DNA of 64,000 bases from an uncultured Clostridium sp. (GCF_900547735.1 NZ_URHZ01000009.1:1-64000), one strand, 5' to 3'; positions 42,395 to 51,830 are shown, counted from the stretch's first letter. Translations and numbers: made by a program. Notes: generated by a model not told the origin, from the sequence alone.

Positions 42395-42506
42395 CAGGCT
42401 CTTACCGGTTCATATTCTTACCGATTCAGGCTCTTACCGGTTCAGGCTCTTACCGGTTCAGGCTCTTACCGGTTCAGGCTCTTACCGATTCAGGCTCTTA
42501 CCGGTT
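42395..42506. repeat. 16-bp minisatellite, seven units
   Basis: Seven tandem copies of CAGGCTCTTACCGGTT, five of them nearly identical, lie between the PrpD gene and the HD gene. A more diverged unit precedes at 42379. The array is within the operon transcript and has no supported coding frame. Confidence 0.88.
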
Positions 42507-42529
42507 CAGGTTCTGTTCATTTCCCATAT

Positions 42530-43894
42530 TTACCAGTTCAGCAGGGACAGGAAATCACCCGGATTTGTCTCCTGTTCAAACCGTGTACAGCGGTCAATGA
42601 CCTCTTTTATCGTCTCTTCCTTCAAAAGTCCCGTGGCCGCGGTGACAAACTTTTCAACCAGTTCACCGAATCCGACCGGATTCTGCGGGGAACCTTTCAG
42701 GTCATAGCACTCTTCCCCGTATTCGCTCCCGTCCTTCATGATGATTTTAACCTGTGCGCCGCGTTTTTTGGGGTACAGGGCATTGACCTCATCATCAATA
42801 CGGACTGTCACCAGCTTTGCCAGTTTCAGATACTCCTGATTTGTATAAGCTTCTTCCTTCAGATGGCGGACGGCAACGCCATGTTCCTTAAGCGCCAGGG
42901 CAACTCCGTAAGGAATGCTGAACTTTGCCTCCCCCGGATTCTTTGGTTCATAAATAATTCCGGTCAGCTCATATGCCACCCTGTGGGTTCCTACCTCCAC
43001 GGCAGCCACATTTTCCGGAGCAATATGATTCTTTACCGTCAGATTCAGTACGGCCTCGATGGCCGGCTGGGAATGGCGGCAGGTCGGATAAAATTTATTG
43101 TAGGTCTCCGATATCTGATAATCCTTCCCGAGCCCTTCCGTTACCGTCTCCGGGCTGATGGTTTTGCTCATCGCCTGGAACAGTCCCGTCCTGCCCTCAA
43201 AAACGGTTGTGGTTCCCGGAAGCCCCTGTTCCGCCACATAGGCGCAGCAGATACCGTTATAGGCGGCGTTGCCCACCATCACACATTTGGACTGCTGCCC
43301 CGAGACGGTAGCCTCCATCAGACCGGATGCCTGGAGGCCTGCCATGCCAAGGCCGTTGGCCATCCTCTCTTCGTCCAGCTTCATCAGTTTACCGGTGACT
43401 GCCATTGCGCCTACCGTATCACAGGTTGCCGATGGATGGAATCCCCGGTCAATGAGCTGAGGACTCTGTGCAGCCGCAAGCCGGTATACAATCTCATATC
43501 CCAGCACAATCGCGGTCAGTATTTCTTTTCCCGTGGCATTCAGCTTTGCTCCCATCACCAAAGCCGTCGGAACAACCACTGCACCTGCATGGACGCCCGC
43601 AAATTTATGCCCGTCGTCCAGTTCTATCGAATGGGCAAATGTGGCGTTCAGCATCGCCGCCCGCGGGGCAGGAAAACACGGACAGGGCTTTTCCCCGATA
43701 ATTCCGCACTCCCCTTTTCCGATCTTTTCCATCGCCGCAATCAGCGCATCCGCATAATTCCATCCTGAGCGGCCAGCCAGCATGGCGCCGATTGTGTCCA
43801 GCAGACGCTCCCTGGCAAGATCCGCCACACCGGACGGAAGATCTTCATAATTTGTCTTTACAAGAAAATCCGCAAACTGATGTGTCAATTCCAT
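42530..43894 (-). CDS. MmgE/PrpD family dehydratase
   Basis: This 454-residue protein is full length for MmgE/PrpD proteins (2-methylcitrate dehydratase, cis-aconitate decarboxylase-like). It has ATFAHSIELDDGHKFAGVHAG near 103 with the conserved His/Asp pair and CRHSQPAIEAVLNL near 290. These enzymes dehydrate 2-methylcitrate-like acids without an Fe-S cluster. It is first in the operon, before the HD protein and an aconitase-type enzyme, behind a promoter with palindromic operator boxes. ATG 43894 follows AAAGGAGGAG. Confidence 0.9.
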   Translation of the reverse strand: MELTHQFADFLVKTNYEDLPSGVADLARERLLDTIGAMLAGRSGWNYADALIAAMEKIGKGECGIIGEKPCPCFPAPRAAMLNATFAHSIELDDGHKFAGVHAGAVVVPTALVMGAKLNATGKEILTAIVLGYEIVYRLAAAQSPQLIDRGFHPSATCDTVGAMAVTGKLMKLDEERMANGLGMAGLQASGLMEATVSGQQSKCVMVGNAAYNGICCAYVAEQGLPGTTTVFEGRTGLFQAMSKTISPETVTEGLGKDYQISETYNKFYPTCRHSQPAIEAVLNLTVKNHIAPENVAAVEVGTHRVAYELTGIIYEPKNPGEAKFSIPYGVALALKEHGVAVRHLKEEAYTNQEYLKLAKLVTVRIDDEVNALYPKKRGAQVKIIMKDGSEYGEECYDLKGSPQNPVGFGELVEKFVTAATGLLKEETIKEVIDRCTRFEQETNPGDFLSLLNW

Positions 43895-44026
43895 CTTATA
43901 ACTCCTCCTTTACCAAAGTCTCTTACTGTCGGTCTCCCGGTTATTGGAAATCAAAGACTCCATTGCAGTTTTCATCAACGGTTTCATCACAGGTTTCAAT
44001 ACTGTTTTTATCACAGCGCCCGAGAT

Positions 44027-44092
44027 ATTTCTATTGTACAGAAATCATTTCTTTTATATAGAAATTTTATCACAGAAATAGGTAAAATACAA
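44027..44092 (-). promoter_or_regulatory. promoter of the PrpD operon with two palindromic operators
   Basis: TTGTAT (44087-44092) and TAAAAT (44064-44069) are 17 bp apart on the minus strand. Two 19-bp palindromes, ATTTCTATTGTACAGAAAT (44027-44045) and ATTTCTTTTATATAGAAAT (44047-44065), cover the -10 and start site, as for a repressor. The same motif lies at the CoA-transferase operon promoter (59662-59680). The rest of 43895-44444 is AT-rich and empty except for a terminator. Confidence 0.75.
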
Positions 44093-44305
44093 TAACCATC
44101 ATTAAAAAATTTCTTTTCATTTATCTTTTGTTTTTTCGGACGGTTTCCGCATGGGAAGAAGTTCCCCCCGCATTTTGGCCCGTAAGTAAACCATATCAAT
44201 TTTCTAAGAATATTATATAATTTTTTGAGGGAAAAGAATGAGAAATCATATACAATTGGGGAAGCATATCAGAGATACCGGATGGCAATAGAGTGAATGC
44301 AGAAA

Positions 44306-44345
44306 ACGCTGCCCCCAAATAAATATTTTATCAGGAATGCAGCGT
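44306..44345 (-). terminator. likely terminator of the sugar operon
   Basis: ACGCTGC (44306-44312) pairs with GCAGCGT (44339-44345) around a long loop. On the minus strand it is followed by TTTTCTGC. It lies 100 bases after the isomerase stop. Confidence 0.45.
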
Positions 44346-44444
44346 CTCTTCCATTTTTAATTTTTCAGAATGAACAGGGCTGTTGATTTTATCTGCTCTT
44401 TCAGTCTCACTTAAAGCAAGGCAGTTTCAACTGCAACGTACCCC

Positions 44445-45929
44445 TTATGCAAACGGGTTTTCGGTCTTATACAGCATATTCTTAGGCTGGTTGAATCCGA
44501 TCTCTTCCGCATCCACACCGATATACTTAAACACCTCGTAGATTGCCTTTCCATAATGGCCGAAGGCAACCGCTCCGTGGTGCGGGAAGTTCTTCTCAAT
44601 CAGCACATGACGGTAAAAACGGTTCATTTCGGGAATTGCGAAAATTCCGATGGCTCCAAAGGAGCGGGTGGCTACCGGAAGAACCTCTCCCTGGGCGATG
44701 TAGGCCCGGAGTTTGCAGTCCGCCGTGCTCTGCAGGCGGAAAAATGTAATATCGCCCGGCACAATATCACCTTCCAGCGTACCCTGCGTCACTTCCTCGG
44801 GAAGCGCCCTGGCCATAATGAGCTGGTATTTCATCTCACAGAACGAAAGTTTCTTTGAACTGGTGTTGCCGCAGTGGAATCCCATAAAAGTTTCTCTCTG
44901 GCTGTAATTGTGGACTCCCCTAATATCCTCTTCATAGAGGTCGGCCGGTACGGAATTGTTGATATCTAAGAGGGTTACCGCATCCTCACTCACACAGGTC
45001 CCTATAAATTCACTCAGCGCACCATAGATATCCACCTCACAGGATACCGGAATTCCCCGGTCCGTCAGACGGCTGTTCACATAACATGGCACAAATCCAA
45101 ACTGTGTCTGGAATGCCGGCCAGCATTTACCCGCAATCGCCACATACTTTCGATATCCCTTATGTTCCTCCACCCAGTCAAGCAGCGTCAGTTCATACTG
45201 TGCCAGTTTTTCCAGAATTTCCGGTTTCCGGTTGCCCGCTCCCAGTTCCGCCTCCATGTCTTTTACCACCCCGGGTATCCGGTCATCACCCGCGTGTTTA
45301 TTAAACGCCTCAAATAAATCCAGTTCGGAATTCTCCTCAATCTCCACTCCCAGGTTGTAAAGCTGCTTAATCGGAGCATTGCAGGCAAGAAAATTCAGCG
45401 GCCTCGGACCAAAGCTTATGATTTTCAAGCCGGAAAGACCTACAACGGCCCGGGCAATCGGTACAAATTCATGAATCATATCGGCACATTCTTCGGCCGT
45501 GCCGACCGGATACTCCGGAATATACGCCCTGATGCCGCGCAGCTTCAGGTTATAGCTTGCATTCAACATACCGCAGTATGCATCCCCACGCCCCTGAACC
45601 AGATTGTTTCCGCTCTCCTCGGCCGCCGCGATAAACATGGACGGTCCGTCAAAATGTTTTGCCAGTAGAGTTTCCGATATCTCCGGGCCAAAGTTTCCAA
45701 GATAAACTACAAGCGCGTTGCAGCCGGCGGTTTTCACATCCTCCAGCGCCTGTACCATATGGAGCTCACTCTCCACAATGCAGACAGGACATTCATAAAT
45801 ATTCTGTGCATCATACTTTGCCCTGTAGGCCTCCACCAGTGCCTTTCTCCTGTTTACGGAAAGGCTCTCAGGAAAACAGTCCCGGCTTACGGCCACAATT
45901 CCTATTTTTACTTCCGGTATGTTATTCAT
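44445..45929 (-). CDS. L-fucose / L-arabinose isomerase family protein
   Basis: This 494-residue protein belongs to the fucose/arabinose isomerase superfamily: FLxxNAPIKQLYNLGVEIEENSELDL near 195, PVSCEVDIYGALSEF (metal-ligand Glu/Asp) near 320, and HHGAVAFGHYG with His near 460. Such proteins interconvert aldoses and ketoses, and some members act as other sugar enzymes. ATG 45929 follows GGAGG by eight bases; a frame to 45986 is longer but has no site. It is behind xylulokinase, which suggests a pentulose product. Confidence 0.82.
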   Translation of the reverse strand: MNNIPEVKIGIVAVSRDCFPESLSVNRRKALVEAYRAKYDAQNIYECPVCIVESELHMVQALEDVKTAGCNALVVYLGNFGPEISETLLAKHFDGPSMFIAAAEESGNNLVQGRGDAYCGMLNASYNLKLRGIRAYIPEYPVGTAEECADMIHEFVPIARAVVGLSGLKIISFGPRPLNFLACNAPIKQLYNLGVEIEENSELDLFEAFNKHAGDDRIPGVVKDMEAELGAGNRKPEILEKLAQYELTLLDWVEEHKGYRKYVAIAGKCWPAFQTQFGFVPCYVNSRLTDRGIPVSCEVDIYGALSEFIGTCVSEDAVTLLDINNSVPADLYEEDIRGVHNYSQRETFMGFHCGNTSSKKLSFCEMKYQLIMARALPEEVTQGTLEGDIVPGDITFFRLQSTADCKLRAYIAQGEVLPVATRSFGAIGIFAIPEMNRFYRHVLIEKNFPHHGAVAFGHYGKAIYEVFKYIGVDAEEIGFNQPKNMLYKTENPFA

Positions 45930-46036
45930 ATCAATATCCTCCATCTTTTTTATTGCTTCGGATGTTATCACTGCGGGCGCCGTCACTGCGGATGCGGCGG
46001 TATTATCACTGCGGATACAGCGGCGGCATGCTCGCC

Positions 46037-47560
46037 CTACAGCTTCGCCAACTCTTTAAAATCCGTCTTCAGGCTCCGGTACAGGTTCCGGTAAAGTTTA
46101 TGGTACTCTGCATAAATTTCTACATTGTCTTTATCCGGTTCGGTGCTGCTTTCCACTCCGATGAGCGCATCGCAGGCCTCCTCCACGCCCGGGTAGATGC
46201 CGCAGCCCACACCGGCCAGAATAGCGGCTCCCAGTGCAGGGCCCTCCTCCTGTTTCACGGTCTTTACACTGCATCCATAGAGATCGGAGAGAATCTGACG
46301 CCAGACCGCACTCCGGCCTCCGCCCCCGCAGGCCATCATCCGGGAAACCTCCACTCCCATTTCCCTGAGAATATCATTGCAGTCACACAGGGAGTATGCA
46401 ACACCCTCCATGACGGCGCGGAGCAGATGCTTTTTCGTATGGATGGCGGACAGTCCGAAAAATACGCCCCGGCAGTCCGGATCCAGATGCGGCGTACGCT
46501 CTCCCATCAGATAGGGGAGATAAAGCAGCTTATCGCTTCCGGCCGCCACCGTCTCCACATCCCTGTTGATAAGGTCGTACACGTCTTTCCCCTGTGCGTT
46601 GGCCTCCGCCGTATAATCCTGGCAGAACTGATCCTTAAACCATTTCAGGGAAAGACCTGCTCCCTGTGTCACGCCCATAATATGCCACGCACCTGGAACG
46701 GCGCAGCAACAGGTATGTACCCTGCCCTTGGGATCGATGGAAAGTTTACTGCTGTGGGCAAATACCACGCCGGAGGTTCCAATCGTGGTAAATGCGGTAC
46801 CATCCCGCACAATTCCCGTTCCCACGGCCGCCGCCGCATTGTCTCCCGCGCCTCCCACTACCCTGACGCCGGTATGCAGGCCGGTTTGGGCGGCGATTTC
46901 CGGAAGCAGGCTGCCGGTTACCTCGCAGGATTCATAGACCCTGCCCAGCATGGATTGATCGATTGAAAGGGCATCCAGCACCTCGTCCGACCAGCGCCGT
47001 CCCGGCACATCGAGAAGCTGCATGCCGCTGGCGTCGGATACCTCGGTGGCAAATACCCCTGTCAGCACATAGCGGATATAATCTTTAGGAAGCAGAATAT
47101 GGCGGCACCTTTTATAGTTATCCGGTTCATGATTTCTCACCCACAGGATTTTGGCAGCCGTCCAGCCGGTCAGCGGAGGGTTCGCCGTGATTTGGGTCCA
47201 GCGCTCTCTCGGCATGATAGCGAGCATTTCTTCCGTCTCTTTTCCCGTTCTCTGATCACACCAGATAATGGACGGACGTATCACCTCCCCTGCCTCGTCC
47301 AGCATAACCAGTCCGTGCATCTGTCCCGACAGGCCGATACCCGCGATATCTGCGGCAGGCACTCCCGACTTTTCCACAACGCTCTTCAGCGTTTCCAAAA
47401 CCGCGTTCCGCCAGTCCTCCGGCCTCTGCTCGGCCCAGCCGTTCTCAGGCTGATACAGCGGGTATTCCCTGGAAGAGGAACAGACGGCATTCCCCGTTTC
47501 ATCAAACAGCACCGTCTTCGTCGCGGACGTTCCTACGTCGATCCCTATCAGATAATTCAT
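46037..47560 (-). CDS. xylB: xylulokinase (FGGY family)
   Basis: This 507-residue sugar kinase starts IGIDVGTSATKTVLFD and has GQMHGLVMLDE near 80, GGAGDNAAAAVGTG near 233 and MACGGGGRSAVWRQILSDLYG near 405. It phosphorylates D-xylulose, or possibly a related ketose, with ATP. It lies between the AraC regulator gene and the isomerase gene. The 107-base spacer to the isomerase gene contains short imperfect repeats around TATCACTGCGGAT. Confidence 0.93.
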   Translation of the reverse strand: MNYLIGIDVGTSATKTVLFDETGNAVCSSSREYPLYQPENGWAEQRPEDWRNAVLETLKSVVEKSGVPAADIAGIGLSGQMHGLVMLDEAGEVIRPSIIWCDQRTGKETEEMLAIMPRERWTQITANPPLTGWTAAKILWVRNHEPDNYKRCRHILLPKDYIRYVLTGVFATEVSDASGMQLLDVPGRRWSDEVLDALSIDQSMLGRVYESCEVTGSLLPEIAAQTGLHTGVRVVGGAGDNAAAAVGTGIVRDGTAFTTIGTSGVVFAHSSKLSIDPKGRVHTCCCAVPGAWHIMGVTQGAGLSLKWFKDQFCQDYTAEANAQGKDVYDLINRDVETVAAGSDKLLYLPYLMGERTPHLDPDCRGVFFGLSAIHTKKHLLRAVMEGVAYSLCDCNDILREMGVEVSRMMACGGGGRSAVWRQILSDLYGCSVKTVKQEEGPALGAAILAGVGCGIYPGVEEACDALIGVESSTEPDKDNVEIYAEYHKLYRNLYRSLKTDFKELAKL

Positions 47561-47594
47561 GTGATACCCCTTTCTCTGCGTTTTTCTATCTATG

Positions 47595-47623
47595 ATTATA
47601 TCTTGTCCCGATTCCTCTTTCCA
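47595..47623 (-). promoter_or_regulatory. candidate promoter of xylB
   Basis: TGGAAA and TATAAT are 17 bp apart on the minus strand, between the AraC gene and xylB. The weak -35 fits a promoter that needs an activator such as the adjacent AraC protein. Confidence 0.5.
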
Positions 47624-47662
47624 GACTAAAACTTGACCTCACAATAGCACTTTCTTGCCTTT

Positions 47663-48499
47663 TTATCTTTTTTGGCCCATCCGTTCCCTGTATGTGCTCG
47701 GCAGGCAGCCATAGCGCTTTGAAAATGCTTTGGCAAAGGCACGGCTGTTAGGAAATCCGTTATTAAGCGCCACGTCGTTCAGGCTGTGAGTTGTACTCAT
47801 CATCTCCCGCAGCGCATACTCGGTCCTCAGGTTCAAAAGGTACGTTTTATAACTGACGTTGGCATATTTTTTAAACATCCGTGACAGATAGGTGGGGGAA
47901 AAGCCAAATTCGTCCGCCACGCTCTTCAGCGTAATATCACGGCTGTAATGTTTCTTCATATAAGATGTAATGCCGGACAGTTTTTCCAGATGGCGTTTCT
48001 GCCGGATTGTCTCCTGGTTCTCTTCGGTCTGCATGAACTCCGTAACCATCAGATACAAAAGTTCCAAAAACAGGCTCCGAACCTTCAGCTCGAAAGCAAA
48101 CCGCTTCTGCTGGTAGATGGTAAACATCTCTCCAATCAACCGGGCCAGCCCCCCGTCGAGCTCCGCTCCCCGCTTTAGAAATACCGTGCGTCCGTCCTCC
48201 TCCAGATAACCGGAAAAACAGCTCAGCGGAATCTGGACCACAACGGTTTTATTCGGCTCCGGCGCTTCAATGGAATGAATTTCATTGGAATTTACAATCA
48301 CAAAATCTCCCGCCTTAAGAGGCAGGCTGTTCTCCCCAAAGTAAAACTCAAGCCGTCCTTCCATCACCAGGAATATCTCAATCGAGCGGTGCCAATGGCC
48401 GGCCCGCCGGTAACTCCCGTCCTTGCCTTCAAACAGAAACATTTTAAACGGCAGGTCCTCGTTGGGCAGCACAAGTTCATGGTTGAAATCTCCGTTCAT
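47663..48499 (-). CDS. AraC-family transcriptional regulator
   Basis: This 278-residue protein has an N-terminal cupin sensor domain (HWHRSIEIFLVMEGRLEFYFG) and a C-terminal pair of helix-turn-helix motifs (DITLKSVADEFGFSPTYLSRMFKKY and SLNDVALNNGFPNSRAFAKAFSKRYG, each in part). It probably senses a sugar and controls the downstream xylB-isomerase genes. ATG 48499 follows GGGGGTG; the GTG at 48508 is part of that site. Confidence 0.9.
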   Translation of the reverse strand: MNGDFNHELVLPNEDLPFKMFLFEGKDGSYRRAGHWHRSIEIFLVMEGRLEFYFGENSLPLKAGDFVIVNSNEIHSIEAPEPNKTVVVQIPLSCFSGYLEEDGRTVFLKRGAELDGGLARLIGEMFTIYQQKRFAFELKVRSLFLELLYLMVTEFMQTEENQETIRQKRHLEKLSGITSYMKKHYSRDITLKSVADEFGFSPTYLSRMFKKYANVSYKTYLLNLRTEYALREMMSTTHSLNDVALNNGFPNSRAFAKAFSKRYGCLPSTYRERMGQKR

Positions 48500-48625
48500 A
48501 ATATTCACCCCCTTATGGGCTCATTTTACCGCAAATGGCAGAACCGTGCAACAGGAAGGACCCCTTTCAGGGAGGCTGTTCCCACCCGGAGGACGAGCCT
48601 GGCCGGAGCACAAACCTGACCGAGG

Positions 48626-48709
48626 GGCTCTCCTCCCTGGGGGGGCTCTCCTCCCTGGGGGTTCTCCTCCCCTGGGAGCCCTCCTCCCCGGGAGACTCTC
48701 CTCCCAGAG
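48626..48709. repeat. about 17-bp GC-rich minisatellite, five units
   Basis: Units close to GGCTCTCCTCCCTGGGGG repeat five times, two exactly and three shortened. On the minus strand each reads CAGGGAGGAGA, which mimics a ribosome site. The array lies about 130-210 bases upstream of the AraC start, and the 48500-48877 gap holds otherwise only a terminator. Confidence 0.8.
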
Positions 48710-48750
48710 GTTTTCTATACTGTGGAAGAATCCATAGAACTTTCCCACAG

Positions 48751-48786
48751 AAAAAAAAGACCTGCCACACTCCGTGACAGATCTTT
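48751..48786 (-). terminator. terminator of the IclR gene
   Basis: On the minus strand AAAGATCTG pairs with CAGGTCTTT (one G-U, further bases in the loop pair) and runs into eight Ts, about 95 bases after the iclR-type stop. Confidence 0.75.
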
Positions 48787-48877
48787 ATATCCGCTCTCTA
48801 AACACATCCTTTACCCAGCCGCATTCTACTCGCGCTTCCGCTTCACCGGCCCTGTACCCACGATGCCTTGACCGTAC

Positions 48878-49645
48878 TTAAATCACGCATCCCATTTCCC
48901 GTGAAATCTGAAGCGCCGTCTCACGGATTCTCGGAGTTACCGCCTCCTCTACCTCTTTTGTAAATCTTGGTGTCGGACAGCTTAGGAATATGGCTGCCAC
49001 CACTTCCTTTTTCGCATTGAAGATTGGCGCCGCAATGGAGCAAAGGCCCACTTCCCTCTCTTCGCGGCTCACGGCCACACCGTCGGCCCTTACCTTTTCA
49101 AGCTGGGATCTCGTGTAGGAGCTGGAACCGTCCTTTAACAGGCGGTCTATCGTCTCCGGTGTCTGATACGCTAAAAGGACCTTGCCGGAAGCTCCCTTTG
49201 TCAGGGAATGGCGTTCTCCCAGACTGAAGTCGCGTCGCAGCAGACGAGTGCTGTTCAAACGCATCACACAGACGCGTGAATCGCCCTGCAGGGAATATAC
49301 GCCGACTCCTTCGTTAAACTCGTCCCTCAGCGCCTCCAGATACGGCTGCGCGATCTGGCAGTAATCCAGATTGGAGAAACTCACCTGGCTTAACTGTGCC
49401 AGACGGAATCCCAGATAATATCTGTGGTTATTGGGATGCCTGTATACATAATTCTGATTTTCCAAAGTACCTAAAAGGCGCAGCGTCGTACTCGGATATA
49501 AACCAATTTCACGCGATATTTCAACCAGGGAAAAGCTGACCCGTTCCGGCGAAAAACAATTCAATATCTGCAATGCACGCTCAACCGCACGTACATTATT
49601 ATCTACTTTCTTTTCACCTGTTTCTGTCTTTTTTGTGCCTGCCAA
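48878..49645 (-). CDS. IclR-family transcriptional regulator
   Basis: This 255-residue regulator has a winged-helix domain (AVERALQILNCFSPERVSFSLVEISREIGLYPSTTLRLLGTL in part, residues 19-60) and a C-terminal effector domain (GVYSLQGDSRVCVMRL, GLCSIAAPIFNAKKEVVAAI). TTG 49645 follows GGGAGG by nine bases. It has its own promoter, with a dispersed repeat in its leader. It lies at the end of the CoA-transferase operon and is the best candidate for the palindromes shared by that operon and the PrpD operon. Confidence 0.92.
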   Translation of the reverse strand: MAGTKKTETGEKKVDNNVRAVERALQILNCFSPERVSFSLVEISREIGLYPSTTLRLLGTLENQNYVYRHPNNHRYYLGFRLAQLSQVSFSNLDYCQIAQPYLEALRDEFNEGVGVYSLQGDSRVCVMRLNSTRLLRRDFSLGERHSLTKGASGKVLLAYQTPETIDRLLKDGSSSYTRSQLEKVRADGVAVSREEREVGLCSIAAPIFNAKKEVVAAIFLSCPTPRFTKEVEEAVTPRIRETALQISREMGCVI

Positions 49646-49691
49646 CTGATTTTCCTCCCGACTTAGTTTCTAAAATAGATATCTTAACTCT

Positions 49692-49782
49692 TAGAGCGTG
49701 TTTCAAAATTGCTTTCCGTCAGATGTGCGTCACACTTTGTGGGGCGTGCAGGTGGCGGGGATGAATTTTCAAACACGCTCTA
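49692..49782. repeat. MITE-like element with 19-bp terminal inverted repeats
   Basis: This 91-bp element is bounded by TAGAGCGTGTTTCAAAATT (49692-49710) and its complement with one mismatch (49764-49782). The interior shares GATGTGCGTCACACTTTGT and GGGGCGTGCAG with the longer, left-truncated copy at 38767-38901. It has no coding capacity. It sits in the 5' leader of the IclR gene. Confidence 0.85.
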
Positions 49783-49831
49783 GTACAGTGAAAAGCGCTT
49801 TACGGACTTTTCATCGTCGTTTATTCAGTTA

Positions 49832-49860
49832 ATTATACCATTTCCGCAAGATCCTGGCAA
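49832..49860 (-). promoter_or_regulatory. promoter of the IclR gene
   Basis: TTGCCA and a perfect TATAAT are 17 bp apart on the minus strand. The transcript would start near 49825 and run through the MITE-like element before the start codon. Confidence 0.75.
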
Positions 49861-49963
49861 ACACTTATTCCCATTTATCCTCCACAGCCGAAGCCGTATG
49901 TTTGCTGTTCACAGCCTGCCATAAAGCGGCATGTGGGAACCATCGCGCTTCCTGTCTTGTCCC

Positions 49964-50560
49964 CTATTCTGAAAGACTGCGGGGCATATCGAGCGCAATC
50001 CGGCCTTCTTTTCTGGCCGCAGCTCTTTTCGCAATATAGCCGGGGTATCCGACGGCAATGCTGCCGAAAATATCTTCTTCCTCACGAAGCCCCAGCCTCT
50101 TAAAGATTGACCGCACCTCCGGCACATCAGTCAGCCAGTGAGGCTGATTGCTCCAGCATGCCCCAAGTCCCAGAGCCGTTGCGGCAAGCTGCATGTTTTC
50201 CAGCGCATTGGCACAGTCCGCCATGCTGTTGCCGTGGCTGCGCAGGGAGACGGCGCTTATGAGGGTCGGTGCATGATAAATAAAATGGTATCCCTCTTTC
50301 CTCGCCCTGATAATCCCCTTATTGATATACGCTCCCTCGACAATCTCCCTGGAGGCCAGTTCTTTGCGGATAACCTGATTCAATTCTTCCATCAGAAGCG
50401 GATTCTGTATCACCAGAAAACGGCTGTACTGGAGATTGCCGCCCGTCGGGGCATATAAGCCGCACTCGAGTACCGTCTTTAAATCCGCATCCTTAATCTG
50501 TTCCTCCTTATACACCCGGACGCTCCGGCGTTCCAGCATATTGGTAATTACAGGGTTCAT
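49964..50560 (-). CDS. nitroreductase family protein
   Basis: This 198-residue FMN-dependent oxidoreductase has the N-terminal ERRSVRVYKEEQI and YAPTGGNLQYSRF segments and the flavin-binding GLGACWSNQPHW region. ATG 50560 (MNPVITNML) follows GGGAGG; the longer frame to 50611 would overlap the PrpF gene. It is the last gene of the CoA-transferase operon. It might reduce a double bond in the pathway, or be unrelated. Confidence 0.9.
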   Translation of the reverse strand: MNPVITNMLERRSVRVYKEEQIKDADLKTVLECGLYAPTGGNLQYSRFLVIQNPLLMEELNQVIRKELASREIVEGAYINKGIIRARKEGYHFIYHAPTLISAVSLRSHGNSMADCANALENMQLAATALGLGACWSNQPHWLTDVPEVRSIFKRLGLREEEDIFGSIAVGYPGYIAKRAAARKEGRIALDMPRSLSE

Positions 50561-50591
50561 AATTTTCCTCCCGCTTTTCATTTTAATCGTC

Positions 50592-51767
50592 TCAATCGCG
50601 GACGTAGACATATCCTTCCATAATACGTCTGGCCGTACGGTCCAGGTTACCGCTCAGCACCGTATGGGTGCCGTCCTCCTCCACCTTCAGATCGGCATAT
50701 GCATCCATGATCCCCCACGGATGTCCAATGCGAAGATGCATGATACGGTCGGTTCCCAGAGACAGTTTCGCAATCTCATTCACTATGGTTCCCGGCGTAT
50801 TGGCCGCGGTTACGGTACAGATCGCCCCGGTCCCCATATAGGCGTCAATCATCTTCATCCCTACGGAAAACAAGCGTCCCACAAGATCAACATCCCCGGC
50901 TGCTATTGCTTTTCCGCTTCCCGCGGTGTAATCCGCCGGCTTTGTGGCAAAAGCAATCTTTGGCAATGTCTGGCTGTTGATTCTGGCATCCTCCAAGTCC
51001 TTTGCAAACCCAAGGGTGACTGCTCCGGTTCCGCGTATGATTTCCAGGATACGGCAGATTTCTCCGCAGTTCGGAAGGGCGTTGAACTGGGAAGGAATCT
51101 CGGTGCCGGTCACGCCGAAATCCTCGGGATGCACGAAAATAACGGGATTGGCCGCATCCACAAAAGAATATTCGTAAACCTTTCCCTCAATTTCAATGGT
51201 ATCCTTTGCCTTTCCCGTCGGCAGAAGTTTGCCGGACGCCGCTCCCTGGGGCGCTACGAATTTGAGCGTCACTTTCGCCGCCGTTCCCGGAACTCCGTCG
51301 ATGGCAAAGTCTCCCTCCGTCACCGCCCTGCCGTCCTTTACCGGAACCCGGGCAATAATTTCTTTCTGTGTATTGGTATTAAAAATATGTACCTCCGTAA
51401 CTGGCTCCACTGCCTTCACAAGGCCCTCGTCGATGGCAAAAGGGCCCACCGCGGAGGAAATATTGCCGCAGTTCATCGTCTTTCCAACAATAGGCTGATT
51501 GACGTCTACCTGCCCGAACTCATAATCCACATGAATGCCCGGGCGCTCACTTTTCTTAATCACAGCCACCTTGCTGGTCGATGTGTTGGCTCCTCCCATT
51601 CCGTCAATCTGTCTGCGGTCGGGGCTGCCGAAAGCGCTTAAAATCACCCGATCCCTCTCCTGCATATCGGCGGGCAAATCCCCGTCGTGAAAGAACACGG
51701 CCTTACTGGTTCCGCCCCTCATATAGACACAGGGAATCCGCCGGTTTGGTTTATATACTTTATCCAT
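50592..51767 (-). CDS. PrpF-family isomerase (aconitate / methylitaconate isomerase-like)
   Basis: This 391-residue protein has the cofactor-free epimerase-like fold of PrpF: IPCVYMRGGTSKAVFF at the N terminus, GMGGANTSTSKVAVI near 58, and MNCGNISSAVGPFAID near 97 with the conserved Cys. PrpF proteins move double bonds in trans-aconitate, 2-methylaconitate or 3-methylitaconate. Here it would prepare or recycle an unsaturated dicarboxylate for the CoA-transferases or link to the aconitase operon. ATG 51767 has AGGAGG upstream. Confidence 0.92.
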   Translation of the reverse strand: MDKVYKPNRRIPCVYMRGGTSKAVFFHDGDLPADMQERDRVILSAFGSPDRRQIDGMGGANTSTSKVAVIKKSERPGIHVDYEFGQVDVNQPIVGKTMNCGNISSAVGPFAIDEGLVKAVEPVTEVHIFNTNTQKEIIARVPVKDGRAVTEGDFAIDGVPGTAAKVTLKFVAPQGAASGKLLPTGKAKDTIEIEGKVYEYSFVDAANPVIFVHPEDFGVTGTEIPSQFNALPNCGEICRILEIIRGTGAVTLGFAKDLEDARINSQTLPKIAFATKPADYTAGSGKAIAAGDVDLVGRLFSVGMKMIDAYMGTGAICTVTAANTPGTIVNEIAKLSLGTDRIMHLRIGHPWGIMDAYADLKVEEDGTHTVLSGNLDRTARRIMEGYVYVRD

Positions 51768-51830
51768 GATTAAAAACCTCCTGAAAATCTGATTTTTGAT
51801 AAATTTTATCTTATACTTTTATGTGGTAAA

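Noticed and set aside
42346..42530. CRISPR-like array
   Set aside because: Units are 16 bp in direct tandem without unique spacers, so it is a minisatellite.
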